Position numbers and translations under genes: made by a program | Notes under the pieces: model-generated | The model's input: only the letters and a program-made list of their open reading frames with translations | Database searches by the model: none | What the model was told of the DNA's origin: nothing | Shown here: positions 37,146 through 49,159 of the stretch, one piece after another | Layout of the letters: every line of letters begins with the position of its first letter | How positions within the stretch are numbered: position 1 is the first letter of the stretch | Assembly: GCA_033060915.1 (NCBI GenBank) | Contig: CM065394.1 | Span: 35,555,001 to 35,619,000 of the forward strand | Reading direction: 5' to 3' | Source of the DNA: Euryodendron excelsum | Lineage: Eukaryota; Streptophyta; Magnoliopsida; Ericales; Pentaphylacaceae | Length of the DNA: 64,000 nucleotides

Positions 37146-37413
37146 CGGATAAACAAGCAAGAATTCGACCATATTCCAAAATCAGCCATATAGATGAGAC
37201 ATGTATAACTCATGATCTTCAAGAAAGAGACCCACGTATCCAAGCGGGAGATCCAATTGAGAGAGACAAAAACTCCGTCCAAAGGTTCTGGGGGGAGAGT
37301 GTCGTATCCAATCTTTTTGGGTGGCTCCATTTGCGTTTAAATTGGTTGGTGGTAGATTCTCAAGGGTTAAATTAAGCGCAGAAGAGCTGATCTTTCAGTG
37401 AGAGAAGAAGTGG

Positions 37414-40400
37414 ATGTTGCTCAATCTCATGGCCGAGATTGGGTTGCAAGTGAAGCTTTTGAGATCACCTTCGGTGATAGTGATGACTGCTGTTCTTCTT
37501 CTTCTATTTTTTCCGTTTGTTTCGGCAGAAAGGAGTTTGAAACACGACTCTTCAAGCAAAGGAAACGGAACTTCTCAAGTGGGCTACCACCATGTTTGGC
37601 CTGTAAGTTAGATTTCGTTTATGCATGGAAAAACAGTTCTGAGAGATTGAACATATTTGCAGAATAGTTTCCATTTGTGTGCATGTTAATGGGTATGTCC
37701 ATGCATATAGGAAAATGTTATTCTTCTTAAAAAAATTACACAAAAAATTTCGTCAGAATAATGTGTCAGTTACATTATTATAATTAAAACTCATTGATAT
37801 GTATTTTGTTCTAAATTAAATGGCTCTTATCAAATTACATCATTTTGATGATAAACTCTGTATAAACTTTTCTATTTGTATAGCATTACCCATATATATA
37901 TATATATATACATAGAAAATGCTATTCTTCGAGATTATTTGTATAGAATTCTACATGAGAATGATGTGACGATAATATTTTTGTAATTAACAGGCAATTG
38001 GTGGTTCTCCATTTTAAGAAAAATACTATTTTTACAAAAAAATTCATACAAAATTTGCATAAAAAGTGATATGGTAGTGACAGTTTTATAATTAAAAGTC
38101 ATTATGATGAGTATTTATTTTGAAATAAAAGCTTCTCATTAAGACATATTATTTTGTATAAAAATTTTGTTTGTATAATATTATTCTTAATTTAAAGTGA
38201 TAGGCTTACAATTTAATCACATCATTCATGATAAATTATATAAGAATATTTTAATTGTACAGCTTTATTCTCTCTGTACATGTATCTCTTAACTGACGTG
38301 TTTTGGAATGGCAGGAAATGAAATTTGGGTGGAGAATCATTGTGGGTAGTGTATTTGGGTTCTTCGGAGCTGCATCTGGGAGTGTTGGAGGTCTCGGCGG
38401 GGGAGCTATTTTTATTCCCATGCTTACTCTGGCCATTGGGTTTGATGCGAAATCATCAATTGCCATATCAAAATGTAAGTGTTGTATGTATATCTTCCTT
38501 CAGCGTAGAAATGTTCTTCTAGTTTTGAGAGGTTAGAAGGTTTCAACCAGAGCTGTTGCCCCAGCGGCAATAACAGTTAGTATACAAACAAAATATTTAT
38601 ACAAAATAATGTATTTTAATAAGAAAAAATAGTCTAGTAGTCAGATAGTACTGAGTATTCGGAGGTAATCTCTATTAAATGATAACACGTGATGTATGAA
38701 TACGTCAACAACCTTGTAGAGTAGTGGAGAGATTTTCAAAGAAACATTCTATCAGATTTTATCAAGTGGTATTTTTTCTTAAAAGTCTTTGTATTACTCT
38801 ACAAATTAAGGTTGTTAACATATTCACACACTACGTGTTACTATTGAGTAGAGATTACCACTGAGTAATCAGTTCAACCTGACGACTAGACTTTTTTTTT
38901 TCTTCTTTATGAGAGCCTTTTACTTCAAAATAAACACCTACTATAGCTGTTTTTAATTAAAAAACTGTCACTATCACATTATTTTGTGTGCAAATTTTGT
39001 ATGATTTTTTTGTAAAAATAACTTTTTTCTAACAGTTAATTCAGAATCTTGATTAGCATTTCAAACTAGCTTCTGAATTTTTTGACTACTTAGAAGTTTT
39101 GTGCTCCGAATTAAACGTCCTAGGCTCTACGCTACTTGACTATTTTGATACTAGACATTTAATAATGCTATAATAAAATATAATATAATATAAATATATA
39201 AGATATAAATTAGATATTATATTACATATTATAATTTAAATATGTTATAATATATAATATTACAAGTATATTACGTATTATTCATTGTAGACCAAAATTA
39301 TTAGTTGTTATACATTATTTTTATATTAAATATTTTCATTCAATATTGTGGGTGGTGGTGGACGGTGGCAGCGGCGGGTGGTAATAGTAGCACCTGGGGG
39401 GATGATGGGTGCATGGTGGCATTAACAGTGGCGCTGGGTGGTGGTCATTCTCATTTTTTGTTTTATATTATATTGTATTATGATATATAATCTTCTCTTG
39501 TAATATAATATCAAGTTATCTTAACTTCTTTTCTCTCCTATTCCATCATAAAATAAAAGAAGTAAATGGTCTCTTTATTGAGAGAACGGATGGTATATCT
39601 TAGTTTTTGTGGAAATGTTCATTCCATCAAAATAATAATTCATTCTAGTTTTGTATACCAAACGAGAATGGCAGGAAGCGTACCAAACGTAGCCTTAATG
39701 TGAATAAGTTTGTTTCTATATCTATACATGCATTCTTTATAGGTCATTCCTTTATCCATCTCTACCCCTTGAAGTAAGTATATTTCTCAGCCAAATTACC
39801 ATGCACTCTTTTATTTAAACAAAGGGAAACAAAGTGTGCTTTTGTTTGCTTGTAGGTATGATCGCTGGTACAGCAGTGGCAACTGTTTTCTACAATCTCA
39901 AGCTAAGGCATCCTACACTTGACTTACCTCTCATTGACTATGACCTGGCACTTCTTCTTCAACCAATGTTAGTGTTGGGAATTGGCATTGGAGTTTCTAT
40001 CAATGTGATTTTTGCAGACTGGATGGTTAAGGTTTTACTCATTATTCTGTTTTTTGGTAAATAACCTTCCAAATTGCAACTTTGCCTCTGTTCTCTTCTT
40101 GGACAATTTCCTTGATTGGTCAAGATACTATGCAGGCACATCAGTTAGGGCATTCTTGAAGGGTAGTAAAACATGGAAGAAAGAAACTATCATTAAAAAG
40201 GTTATGTTCTATAGATTCAGTTAGTATATATAATATTGTAATCCAATATTAAAAGGTTATGTCCATCCATCTCTTGTCTCACTTATTTCTGATTTTCAGG
40301 AGGCTGCTATCCGCTTGGCATCTAATGGTGAGTGACACATAACTCTTCAATGCCAGAAATTCCGAAGGATTCAATCCATGAACTTTTGCTCTCTATTTAG

Positions 40401-42548
40401 GTAATGGTTATGAACAAGTGGAATGCGAACCTTTACCTGGAAGCCCCATCAATGGCACTCAAATGGGATCCAAAGATTTTAAAGCATCAAAGGTATAATG
40501 TATCCACAGGCTTTATATCTATGCAGACTCATAGTTGCCAGGCCTAACTTCTGTATCATTCCTAGGTTTCTATTATGGAGAATGTTTACTGGAAGGAACT
40601 CATCATTCTTATTGCTGTTTGGGGCACTATTCTTGCCCTAGAGATTGCCAAGGTTTCTATTTGTTTTATGTTTATCCTTCTTCCAAAGTTTTAGCTATGG
40701 ATTTATTAGCTATGTATTTTTCACACAGAACAAAAGAACAACATGTTCTACAGCATACTGGGTATTAGATATGTTACAGGTACTTTCTGTGACTCAAGTA
40801 AGGCTTAGAAACATGGGGAATTTGATGGTAATTCACAAAAGTGACAGGTTTTTTTTTTTTTTTTTTTGCAGATCCCTGTGACTGTTGGAGCATCTGCATA
40901 TAAAGCAATCAGCTTATACAAAGGGTGGAGCGCAATAGCATTCGATGGAAAAACAGTAAAAGCTTGGCGAGTACACCAATTGGTTTTTTACTGTATCTGT
41001 GGAATTCTTGCCGGTATAGTTGCTGGGCTGGTAGGACTTGGTGGAGGATTCATTTTGGGTCCTCTATTTCTGGAGATGGGAATCCTTCCCCAGGTGCATT
41101 ATTTCATGCTTCCAACAAACATGAAGAGATACACTTTGGTTTATGCTTTATTTTGCATGTTAGGTTTTGTAGTCTCAAGCAATCTTTTTCTTTTCCTGAT
41201 AGTAGCTTCGAGCAATATGAGTCAAGCAAACCCTAAAAAAAAGTCTAAATCTCATGATTTCTCAATGAGTAGAAAATTTTGATGTCATTTGGTTGTTAGA
41301 ACAGAGGGAGAGCTAGAGAGAGAAACGTTTAATTGGTCCAATTTCCTATTTCAAATATGCCTCAAAAAGTATAAATAAACATCTGAAATTTATTCCTCTA
41401 TCTGTTTGGTTACTACTCTGTTTTCGTTTTCATGTTGTCGGAAACAAAAAATTAGAACCTTTCAAAGAACTATTTTTTTTGTAATTATTTTTAACTTTCA
41501 TAGGAAGATAGTTCTAGATACTCAAAAAAGCACCTTTCCTCAGTTCCTAAAACTAGGGTGTTTTTTGAAAAAATTTCGCAAACCATGATCAAATTTGATT
41601 TACCAAGTGTGGTTATGGTGAATACAATGTATTGGAACTAGTTTGACAAATATGATTTTGATGAATTTTAGAAAACTGTAACCCAACATGTAAGGATGTC
41701 GAGCACCCTCCTTAAAACCACACCAACTAGGATTTTGTTATTCACGACAATTATGGCTGAGGACTGAACTAGTTGAGCATTTTTACATGTAGGTATCAAG
41801 TGCCACTGCTAACTTTATCATGATGTTCTCCTCATCCCTGTCTGTTGTGGAATACTACCTTCTAAAGCGTTTTCCAGTTCCCTATGGTAAGTTTTCCAAC
41901 AAAATTTTTTTGTTGTGGAAGATTAAGCGATACTTACTTCTACTAAGCAAAGGAAAATGCTATTTTTTCAGAAAATTTGTACAGAGAATTGAACTAGAAT
42001 GATTTGGTATTATCAATTTTATAATTAAGTGCAATCATAATAAGTTTTTTTTATTTAACCACATTATTCTGATAATAAATTTTATATGAATTTTCTAAAA
42101 CAATTTTTATTTAACTGCATTATTCTGATGATAAATTTTATATGAATTTTCTAAAACAAAACCGACCTTCGTAGGAATGTTTTTTTATGATAGACGATTA
42201 AAATGCATACATATTTGGTTCTTGTGATTATTGTAGCTCTCTACTTTGTTGCTGTGGCTACCATTGCTGCCATCGCAGGGCAACATGTGATGAGTAGAAT
42301 AATCAGCATTCTAGGGAGGGCCTCTTTGATCACTTTTATTCTGGCATTCGAAAACTTTCTGAGTGCTTTCTCAGTAGGCAAGTTGATTGAAAGTTCTACA
42401 ACAGGCAGTTTTGAATTTGAATTTTTATTTTTTTTTAGCTTGAAATGATTTTTTCTTGGCATTAACAGGTGGAGTTGGCATATCAGAGATGATTAAAAAG
42501 ATCGAGAAGAAGGAGTACATGGGCTTTTATAACCTCTGTGCATATTAA
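37414..42548 (+). CDS. TauE/SafE-family membrane permease, copy 2 (12 exons, 469 aa)
   Basis: Exons: 37414-37602, 38315-38474, 39856-40056, 40136-40200, 40300-40327, 40401-40492, 40566-40652, 40729-40779, 40872-41093, 41793-41886, 42237-42377 and 42469-42548. They join to 1410 nt without a stop. Intron 11 begins GC (42378). The first ATG gives [12 protein letters not shown]; the second, at 37429, corresponds to the start of the other copies. The N-terminus is a clear signal-anchor ([15 protein letters not shown]). The two glycine-rich permease signatures are [13 protein letters not shown] and [15 protein letters not shown]. Introns 1, 2 and 9 are enlarged by MITE-like insertions. It has the same exon phases as copy 1, so it arose by genomic duplication. 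Confidence 0.92.
38631..38892. mobile_element. Foldback MITE in intron 2 of TauE copy 2
   Basis: The first about 115 bp (AGTCTAGTAGTCAG ... GGTAATCTCT ... ACAACCTT) match the reverse complement of the last about 115 bp. The whole 262-bp block could fold into one hairpin. It is non-coding. The terminal repeats look long for hAT and suit a Mutator-like or foldback MITE. Confidence 0.65.
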
Positions 42549-42889
42549 GCTTAGGTCATAATTTCCGATCAGCAAAAAGAGCCACACAAAGTATAGTAGT
42601 GAATCGAGTAGAGAAAAAGGCTTGGCTTATCTCTTTTTTATCAGAAAGAATTGCTTAATCATCTCTGAACTGGAAATAATCCTATCACCTGTTGAAAGTT
42701 CTGTTATATGTGTGTCTATTTTTTTTTCCATATACTAGTAAAAGTGCACGTATGATGCACGTGGAGAGTCAAGATGCAGGTGGAATCGAATGACCAGTTC
42801 CAAAAGAACCAAGCCACCATGGTGTCATTTTTTTCTATTTTGTATTTGCAGATTTCAATAGCTTTATTATTAATTTTTTTTTTCAGTAG
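42549..42889. other. 3' flank of TauE copy 2
   Basis: No gene. Around 42725-42770 it has the module AAAAGTGCACGTATGATGCACGTGGA, which recurs downstream of other members of the cluster (about 43725, 47755 and 58125). Confidence 0.5.
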
Positions 42890-43573
42890 GTATGATCCCA
42901 GGTGTAGCGGCTGCCACCATCTTCTACAATCCCAAGCTAAGGCATCCTTTACTTGACCCATGTTCATATACATACTCTTTTTTTTTTTTTTTTTTCATTA
43001 GAAAACAATTCTAAAAGCTCATAAAGCACTTTTTGCTAGTTTCTAAATCTAGGGTGTTTTTTTTGAAAATTTCTTGAAAATACTTTTTGAAATTGATTTA
43101 CCAAGTGGGGTCCTAATGAATACAATTTCTAGAACTAGTTTGTCAAATATGATTTCGATGAATTTTAGAAAACAGAAACAAAAGAGAAGAACCTTTAAAC
43201 CTTAACCAAACGGGTTATGATACGAGCCCCCTAACATCCAAAACTAGGGTTTATTCATGACAATATTGGTTGAAGATTGGACTGTTGAGCATTTTTATAT
43301 GCAAGCTTAAAGTGCGACCGCTACCTTTGTCATGATGCTCTCCTCATCCATACCCGTTGTGGAATACTACCTTCTGAAGTGTTACAGTTCCATATGGCAT
43401 GCTTTCTAGCCAAATATCTAGGTGTGAAAGATTAAGAGTTTTGGATTTGCTTGTTTTTTTTAGCCCAGAATGACTTTTTCCTGCCATTAACAAGTGGAGC
43501 TGGCATATCAGAGATGATTACAAAGATTGAGAAGAAGGAAACATGGGCTTTGCTAACCTTTGTGCATGTTGAG
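42890..43573 (+). pseudogene. TauE/SafE remnant with exons 3, 10 and 12 only
   Basis: 42890-42962 matches the start of exon 3 (GTATGATCCCAGGTGTAGCG ... CTAAGGCATCC). 43305-43400 matches exon 10 (TTTGTCATGATGCTCTCCTC ... TGGAATACTACCTTCTGAAG). About 43490-43573 matches exon 12 (GGAGCTGGCATATCAGAGATG) up to the end of the gene. Exons 1, 2, 4-9 and 11 are missing, and exon 10 has lost a base in its RFPVP codons. Confidence 0.85.
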
Positions 43574-44187
43574 ATTGGGTTGCAGTCCTCAATCAGAATG
43601 AGATAGAGCCACACGAAGCAAAGCACTTAATCGAGTAGAGAATTAAGTCTTGGCTTAGCTCTTTTTCATTAGAGAGAAGGGCTTCATTGTCACCGATCAG
43701 AATGTCTGTTTGTTTTTCTTATATACTAATAAAAATGCACGTGTGATGCACGTGGAGAGCTCCAATATAAGATGTAGGTGGAACCAAATGACCAATTCCA
43801 AAATAACCAAGCTGCGACAGTATCTACCTTTTATTGTATATCTTCATATTCCATTAGGTTATATTTTTTTTTTTTTTTTTTGGATTTAAGAGGTTAAAAG
43901 GTTGTTTCTATTCCTTTTCATTTCTTATAGGTTATTCCTTTATCCATCACTACAAATTAAAAAATATGTATACTTTTTATGGTATAACCATGCAGTACTC
44001 TTCTAGTGAATGTGTTATTGCCATAACTGCCATCTCTTTCTGTCTATCTGGTCTTTGTTGAGCTTGTTCTTCAACCACAGCCAACTATTTGGTGCATCTT
44101 TGGTGGGTGATTCAAGGGTTGCAACGCAAAAGTCTTGAAGACTAGAAGAGTTTAATCTTTCAGAGTGGGTGTCTCACAAATAATCTG
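43574..44187. other. Intergenic DNA between two TauE pseudogenes
   Basis: No gene. It contains a second copy of the GTGCACG...GATGCACGTGGAG module (about 43725-43765). Just before 44188 there is a 5' UTR-like stretch (GAAGAGTTTAATCTTTCAGAG) shared with the intact copies. Confidence 0.5.
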
Positions 44188-45703
44188 ATGGCAGAGATTG
44201 GATTGAAAGGGAAGCTTTTGATCAGCTCAAGCGCAGTGATAGTGAATATTGCTGTTCTTCTTCTACCTTTTCTGTTTGTTTCCGCAGAAAAGATTCTTAA
44301 AGAGGACTATTCAAGCAAAGAAAATGGAACTACTTAGGGGATTGATCCAAATTACTTTACACAAGTAGTCCATTTAATATGGCGAGGGCAAGCGAGTTAC
44401 CAGCATGTTTGGCCGGTAAGTTGGAATTTCGTTTATGGAAAAACCGTTCTGAGAGAGATTGAAATTGTCCTTTCTATTCATAGTTATGTGGAATTGGATT
44501 GACAAAAAATGAAATTTAGCTATAGAATCATTGTAGGGACTGTTATTGGATTCTTTGGAGCCGCCTGTGGAGTGTTGGAGGTGTCGGCGGGGGAGGTATT
44601 TTTATTCCCATGCTCACTTTGATCATTCTCAACTGCACTATCAAAAAGAAAGTGCTGCATCTCCCTTCAGCTTAGAAATGGTAAAAACTTATTTTGTCTC
44701 TCTCCCTTTCCATTGAAGCCACAGTGTCTCCTGTTTGATTATGGTTACGTTTTCATTTTTTGTATTTTAAAAAATAAAAGAATGAAATATCAAAAAGACC
44801 ATTATCCTCATGTGATTCTCATTTTTTAAACCAAAATGGTTTGGGAATATTTGCCTTGGTTTCTAAAATTGGGATATTTTGTTTTAAAAAAGATTTCTTA
44901 AAACAAGTTCTGAACCAATTTACCAAACAGGTTATAGTGAAAATAGTTTCTTAAACCATGAAGGACTCTTCCAAGTAAAACACAGTATCCAACATGCATG
45001 TGCGCTTGTTTGTTTGGTAGATATGATCACAAGTGCAATGACTGCTAGCTAAGGCATCATACGCTTGACCTACCTATAATGGACTATGACTTGGCACTTC
45101 TTTTCAACCAATATTGGTGCTGGGAATTAGCATTAGAGTAGCTTTTAATGTGATTTTTGCTGACTTGGATGTTTATAGTCAGGCTCATTATTCTGTTTTT
45201 AGGTAATAACCTTCCAAATTGCAACTTTGTTGTGTTCTCATCTTGGACAATTTCCTTGATGGGTAATGATTATATGCAGGCACATCAACTGAGAGGCATT
45301 CTTCAAGGCTATTGAAACATGGAAGAAAGAACTATACTAAAAAAGGTTGTGTTCTCTAGATTCAGTTAATATAAAATACAATACTACTTGTGATGTAATA
45401 CAACTAAAACTGCCCATCCATCCCTTATCTGACTTATTTATAAATTTCTAAGAGGCTGCTAGACGCTTGGGATCGAATGGTGTTTTTACCTGTCATCTCA
45501 TCAGTCCTAGAAATCTCAAAGGATTCTTATTAAGACTAATATTACATTAAATTCTGATTTGATCCATAACATATTTTGCTATTTAATCAAGTAGTGGTAG
45601 CAAAAAAGTGGAATACAAACCTTTACTTGGAGGCCCCAGCAATGAGACTCAGATGGAATCCAACGAATCTAAAGCACATAGGTAAATTACATCCACAGGA
45701 ATT

Positions 45704-46866
45704 AGGACAAATTATAGTAATGGTTGTTGTAGTTTCATCTTAGTTTTATTTTGATCCTTATTGTTTTAATTGTAACAAATTTGCTCTTTAATTTAAAAAA
45801 ATCTGCGCAATCGGTCCAATTTGGGACGACTGTCCTAGAAATAGAAGAAAAGCGTGCACGTGCATTTCATGTGATGTTTTTTCAAGATAAAATGGTAATA
45901 CTACCATCTGTATCTCGTATTAGATATCAAATTACAGTAATGGTTCCTGTAGTTTTACTTAGGTTTCATTTTGGTCCCTATTGTTTCAATTGCAACAAAT
46001 TTGTCCTTAAATTTAAAAACTCTACGCAATTGGTCCAATTCGTCTAAAAAACAGACAAAAAAAAGTGCACGTGTAATTCTTGTGATGTTTTTCCAGTGCA
46101 AAATGATAAAACTACCCACTTCCTACCTTAACCTAGTCTACCCCACTTGCATAACCCTATAACGGCACACAAATTAGAGTAAAACAATTGGGGGCTTTGT
46201 CAAGGCAGCCATTGACGACCATAGTGAGGCATTAACAATATATGAATTATGTTCTAGATATAGTTCAATTACTCTACTCACATTAACTATCCCACCATAT
46301 CCATTACAACCTTATCAGTAACTAATTGTCTCACAGTGGTCGTCAATAGCTGCCTTTACAAAACTTTTAATTTTTTTGCCCTACTTTATGTACCGTTACA
46401 GTGTTATGCTAGTGGGGTAGACTGAGTTATGACGGGAAGTGAGTAGTTTTATCATTTTAGTTTGGAACAACATCACAAGGATTGCAAGTGCACTATTTCT
46501 GTCTGTTTCTGAGACAAATTGGACCGATTGCATAGTTTTTTTTTTTTTTTTAATTTAAGGGTAAATTTGTGCAATTAAAACAATGGGGACCAAAATGAAA
46601 ACAAGGTGAAATTACAAGAACCATTGCCGTAATTTGATATCTAATACAAGATAGAGATGATAGTTCTACCATTTTGCCTTGAAAAAACATCACACCGAAT
46701 GCATGTGTACTCTTTCGGTTTATTTCTAAGATGACTGTCCCAAATTGGACTGATTACACAAGTTTTTTTTTTTTAAATTGAAGGGCAAATTTGTTGCAAT
46801 TGAAACAACAAAAACCAAACTAAAATCAAGGTGAAACTACAAGAACCAGTACTATAATTTGCCCCA
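45704..46866. mobile_element. Large foldback element with nested inverted repeats
   Basis: The left arm has two tandem diverged units (45704-45925 and 45926-46115). Each starts about (A/G)CAAATTA(T/C)AGTAATGGTT and contains GTCCAATTTGGGACGACTGTCC-like words. Both recur in reverse complement at about 46440-46640 and 46640-46866. The central part also folds (GGCAGCCATTGACGACCATAGTGAG against its complement near 46335-46360). It is non-coding, about 1.16 kb, and inserted in intron 6 of the pseudogene. A target duplication is not clear. Confidence 0.75.
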
Positions 46867-47388
46867 AGATTTTATATATCTAACTCATTGTTGCCAGGGC
46901 AGCCTTCTGTAATATTTCCAGGCTTTTATTATCGATAATGTTTATTGCAAGGAAGGAACTCAGCATTCTTGTTGCTGACTAGGGTATTATCCTTGCCCTA
47001 CAGATTACCAAGTTTTCTATTTATTGTACGTCTATCTTTCTTGAAAAGTTTGTGCCAAGAATTTTTCTGCGTCTATGTGCATTTACTAGCTATGCATGTT
47101 TGGCACATAATGAGACAAGAACCTGTTCTGTAGCATATTGGGTATTAAATCTGTTGCAGGTACATTCTATAACTTTATAAGAGGTAAAAGTCTTGCAAAT
47201 GTGTTCATCATTCATGTAGGTGAACAATTTCTTTCCTTTTGTTCTTTCAAGTCTTTGTGGCTATGGGAGCATCCTTATATAAAGCCATTAGCTTATACAA
47301 AGGGCGAAGAGCAATAGCATCCAATGGCGAAACAAGAATAACTTGGCAGGTGCATTTCATTCTTCCTGATAAACTCACCGTTTGGTAA

Positions 47389-47592
47389 TGTTGTCAGTTT
47401 TTATTTTTTGTTATGTGTTTTTTGTGATTTGGTAAGGGGCATTTGTGAGTTGTCGTTGTGGCAACAATACTAAAGCAATATTTTAGAAATAGAAAATACA
47501 CCCATTTTAGTATTTTTCTTTCGTTTTTTCAAATTTTGTAAACAACTAAAAATAATAAACAAAAAACAAAAACAAAAAGTTACCAAACAGGG
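47389..47592. mobile_element. hAT-like MITE in the pseudogene
   Basis: The ends CGTTTGGTAATG and, reversed, CTGTTTGGTAACTTTTTG form a terminal inverted repeat. The interior is A/T-rich and non-coding. It interrupts sequence matching intron 9 of TauE copy 1. Confidence 0.55.
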
Positions 47593-47784
47593 ATAACTGT
47601 TCATGTTGAATGTTGCATATCAAATTTTGTATTCTCAAGTAAGATGTCATTTGGTGGTTGGAAGAGAGAGATTTAATTGCTCTATTTTATTTCTTTTCCT
47701 AATACATGTTAAGAGTTATACTGTATATGTGTGTCTATTTTTTATATTTTCAAGTAAAAGTGCACATCTATAGATACGTGGAAC

Positions 47785-48635
47785 TGTGTGGATGATCTTA
47801 GAGGCTGTGGGTGTATGTGTACCGTCTGGGAAGTATGACAGTCACTCAATGAATGCTGAACTAAACAGAGAGCGAAAGGAAGAGAATCGATGGCAACCCA
47901 AGAGAGAGAGACAGTAGTAGGCTGGAGAATCCCCTTTACACATGATGGATCAATGGTGAGCAAATGGCCTTGTGTCCATGTTCTGTCCATTTGGAGGAGA
48001 AACCAAGACCTTTATATAGGCAACTCAATGGGAATGGAAGGGACAACATATAGTGGTATGTCTCTTTCATCCTCAAGGGTCAAGAGTATCAGCTAGAATA
48101 TCATCCTCAAGAGTCAAGAATATCAGCCAAAATATCAGGAGGGTGAGCTCCGCATCCAGTGCATCTGGAATGTTGTCGAGGGAGGTGTGATGCTCCGGAT
48201 GTGGGCTCACCTCAGGTATTTAAAGGCCTTTTTCGCTTCCTCTTTGGTGATGTCATCAAGTATTTTGGGTTCTTTCTCTCAATGTGTTGGTCAGGGAGGT
48301 TCCTTTCAAGAGTGGGCCTAATACCCTAACAATCTTGTGGATACTAGCCTCCAAACCACAAGTCTCTAATAGTCCTGTGTGGAGCATCATGGCCAATTGG
48401 AGGGGTGCCATGACTTATGCTAGAGAGATACATCTTTGGGCTCTGCTCAAAGCCCAAGGATTGCAGTTACAGGAGTCTGTCCAAAGGTGGCCCAAAGATG
48501 ATGGAGAATCCTTAGGTGCAGTGTCGTGTCTCATGCTCAAGGTGGGATGGAGGATCCTTGAGTCTTGTTGGTTGGGCTACTTGGTGTTGGCCGGAGAAGG
48601 TCACAACCCTATGGGTTGTGACCTATGTACCTACA
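47785..48635 (-). repeat. Tat 3' LTR (851 bp)
   Basis: It begins TGTGTGGATGATC and ends CCTATGTACCTACA. It aligns with 56677-57445, including the AGTATGACAGTCACTCAAT and GGCTGGAGAATCCCC words. Confidence 0.85.
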
Positions 48636-49159
48636 TTAGCCCCCTGTGTGCGTGCTCGAACTGTTAGGAGAGAGTATGCAAGCACATGTGACGACACCTC
48701 GGCTTTTTCTTTATTGGAACCTAAAGTATTTGGAGAAAATACATACTGGAGAATTGTCACTTTGGAGCCAGCTCTGTATATATTTTCTTGACAATCTAGC
48801 ATTTAAAATTGGGGCTGGCCATCCTAAGATCTGGCCTTGCAGCCACTTTACCTCTTTTTTTTTTTTTTTTGAACAGAGACGAAGGTGGTACCGTGGTGGA
48901 GATTCTTTTGCTTGAACTGTCACTTTTTTTTTTTTGGTGATGTTAATGAGACAACCTAAGCTTTGATTTTCAAGGTTTCATTCCTTGGCTTATAAAAGGA
49001 GACCCATGGTCCCCGTCTTAAAATCATAACTTCAAAAGTCTTTGAGAGAAAAAGAATGGGTGAGAGTATCTGAGAGAGAGAAAGGGAGATGGTGAGAATG
49101 GTGAAAGATTTGTTTTAAGCTTCAAAGGGCTTCCAAGGGTTTCAGCTTCCAATGCTTTC
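48636..49159 (-). other. Tat 3' UTR before the minisatellite
   Basis: It starts with TTAGCCCCCTGTG (polypurine complement). The rest is non-coding with short T runs near 48850 and 48925. Confidence 0.55.

Larger units (their letters stand above)
44188..47784 (+). pseudogene. TauE/SafE near full-length pseudogene (exons 1-9)
   Basis: The exon order is retained. Exon 1 starts at ATG 44188 with an in-frame TAG near 44334. Exon 2 (about 44510-44650) has lost single bases and the GFDAKS codons. Exon 3 (about 45021-45203) has a large deletion. Exons 4 (45280), 5 (45451), 6 (45595), 7 (46920, with a 4-base insertion and a TAG) and 8 (47109-47160) follow. Exon 9 (about 47251-47359) has lost its second half. 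Exons 10-12 are absent. A foldback element sits in intron 6 and a MITE in the remnant of intron 9. The Tat element begins directly after it. Confidence 0.9.

Noticed and set aside
39305..39490. Gly/Trp-rich frame in intron 2 of TauE copy 2
   Set aside because: It follows from a GGTGGTGG-type simple stretch in an intron and has no counterpart in the other copies.
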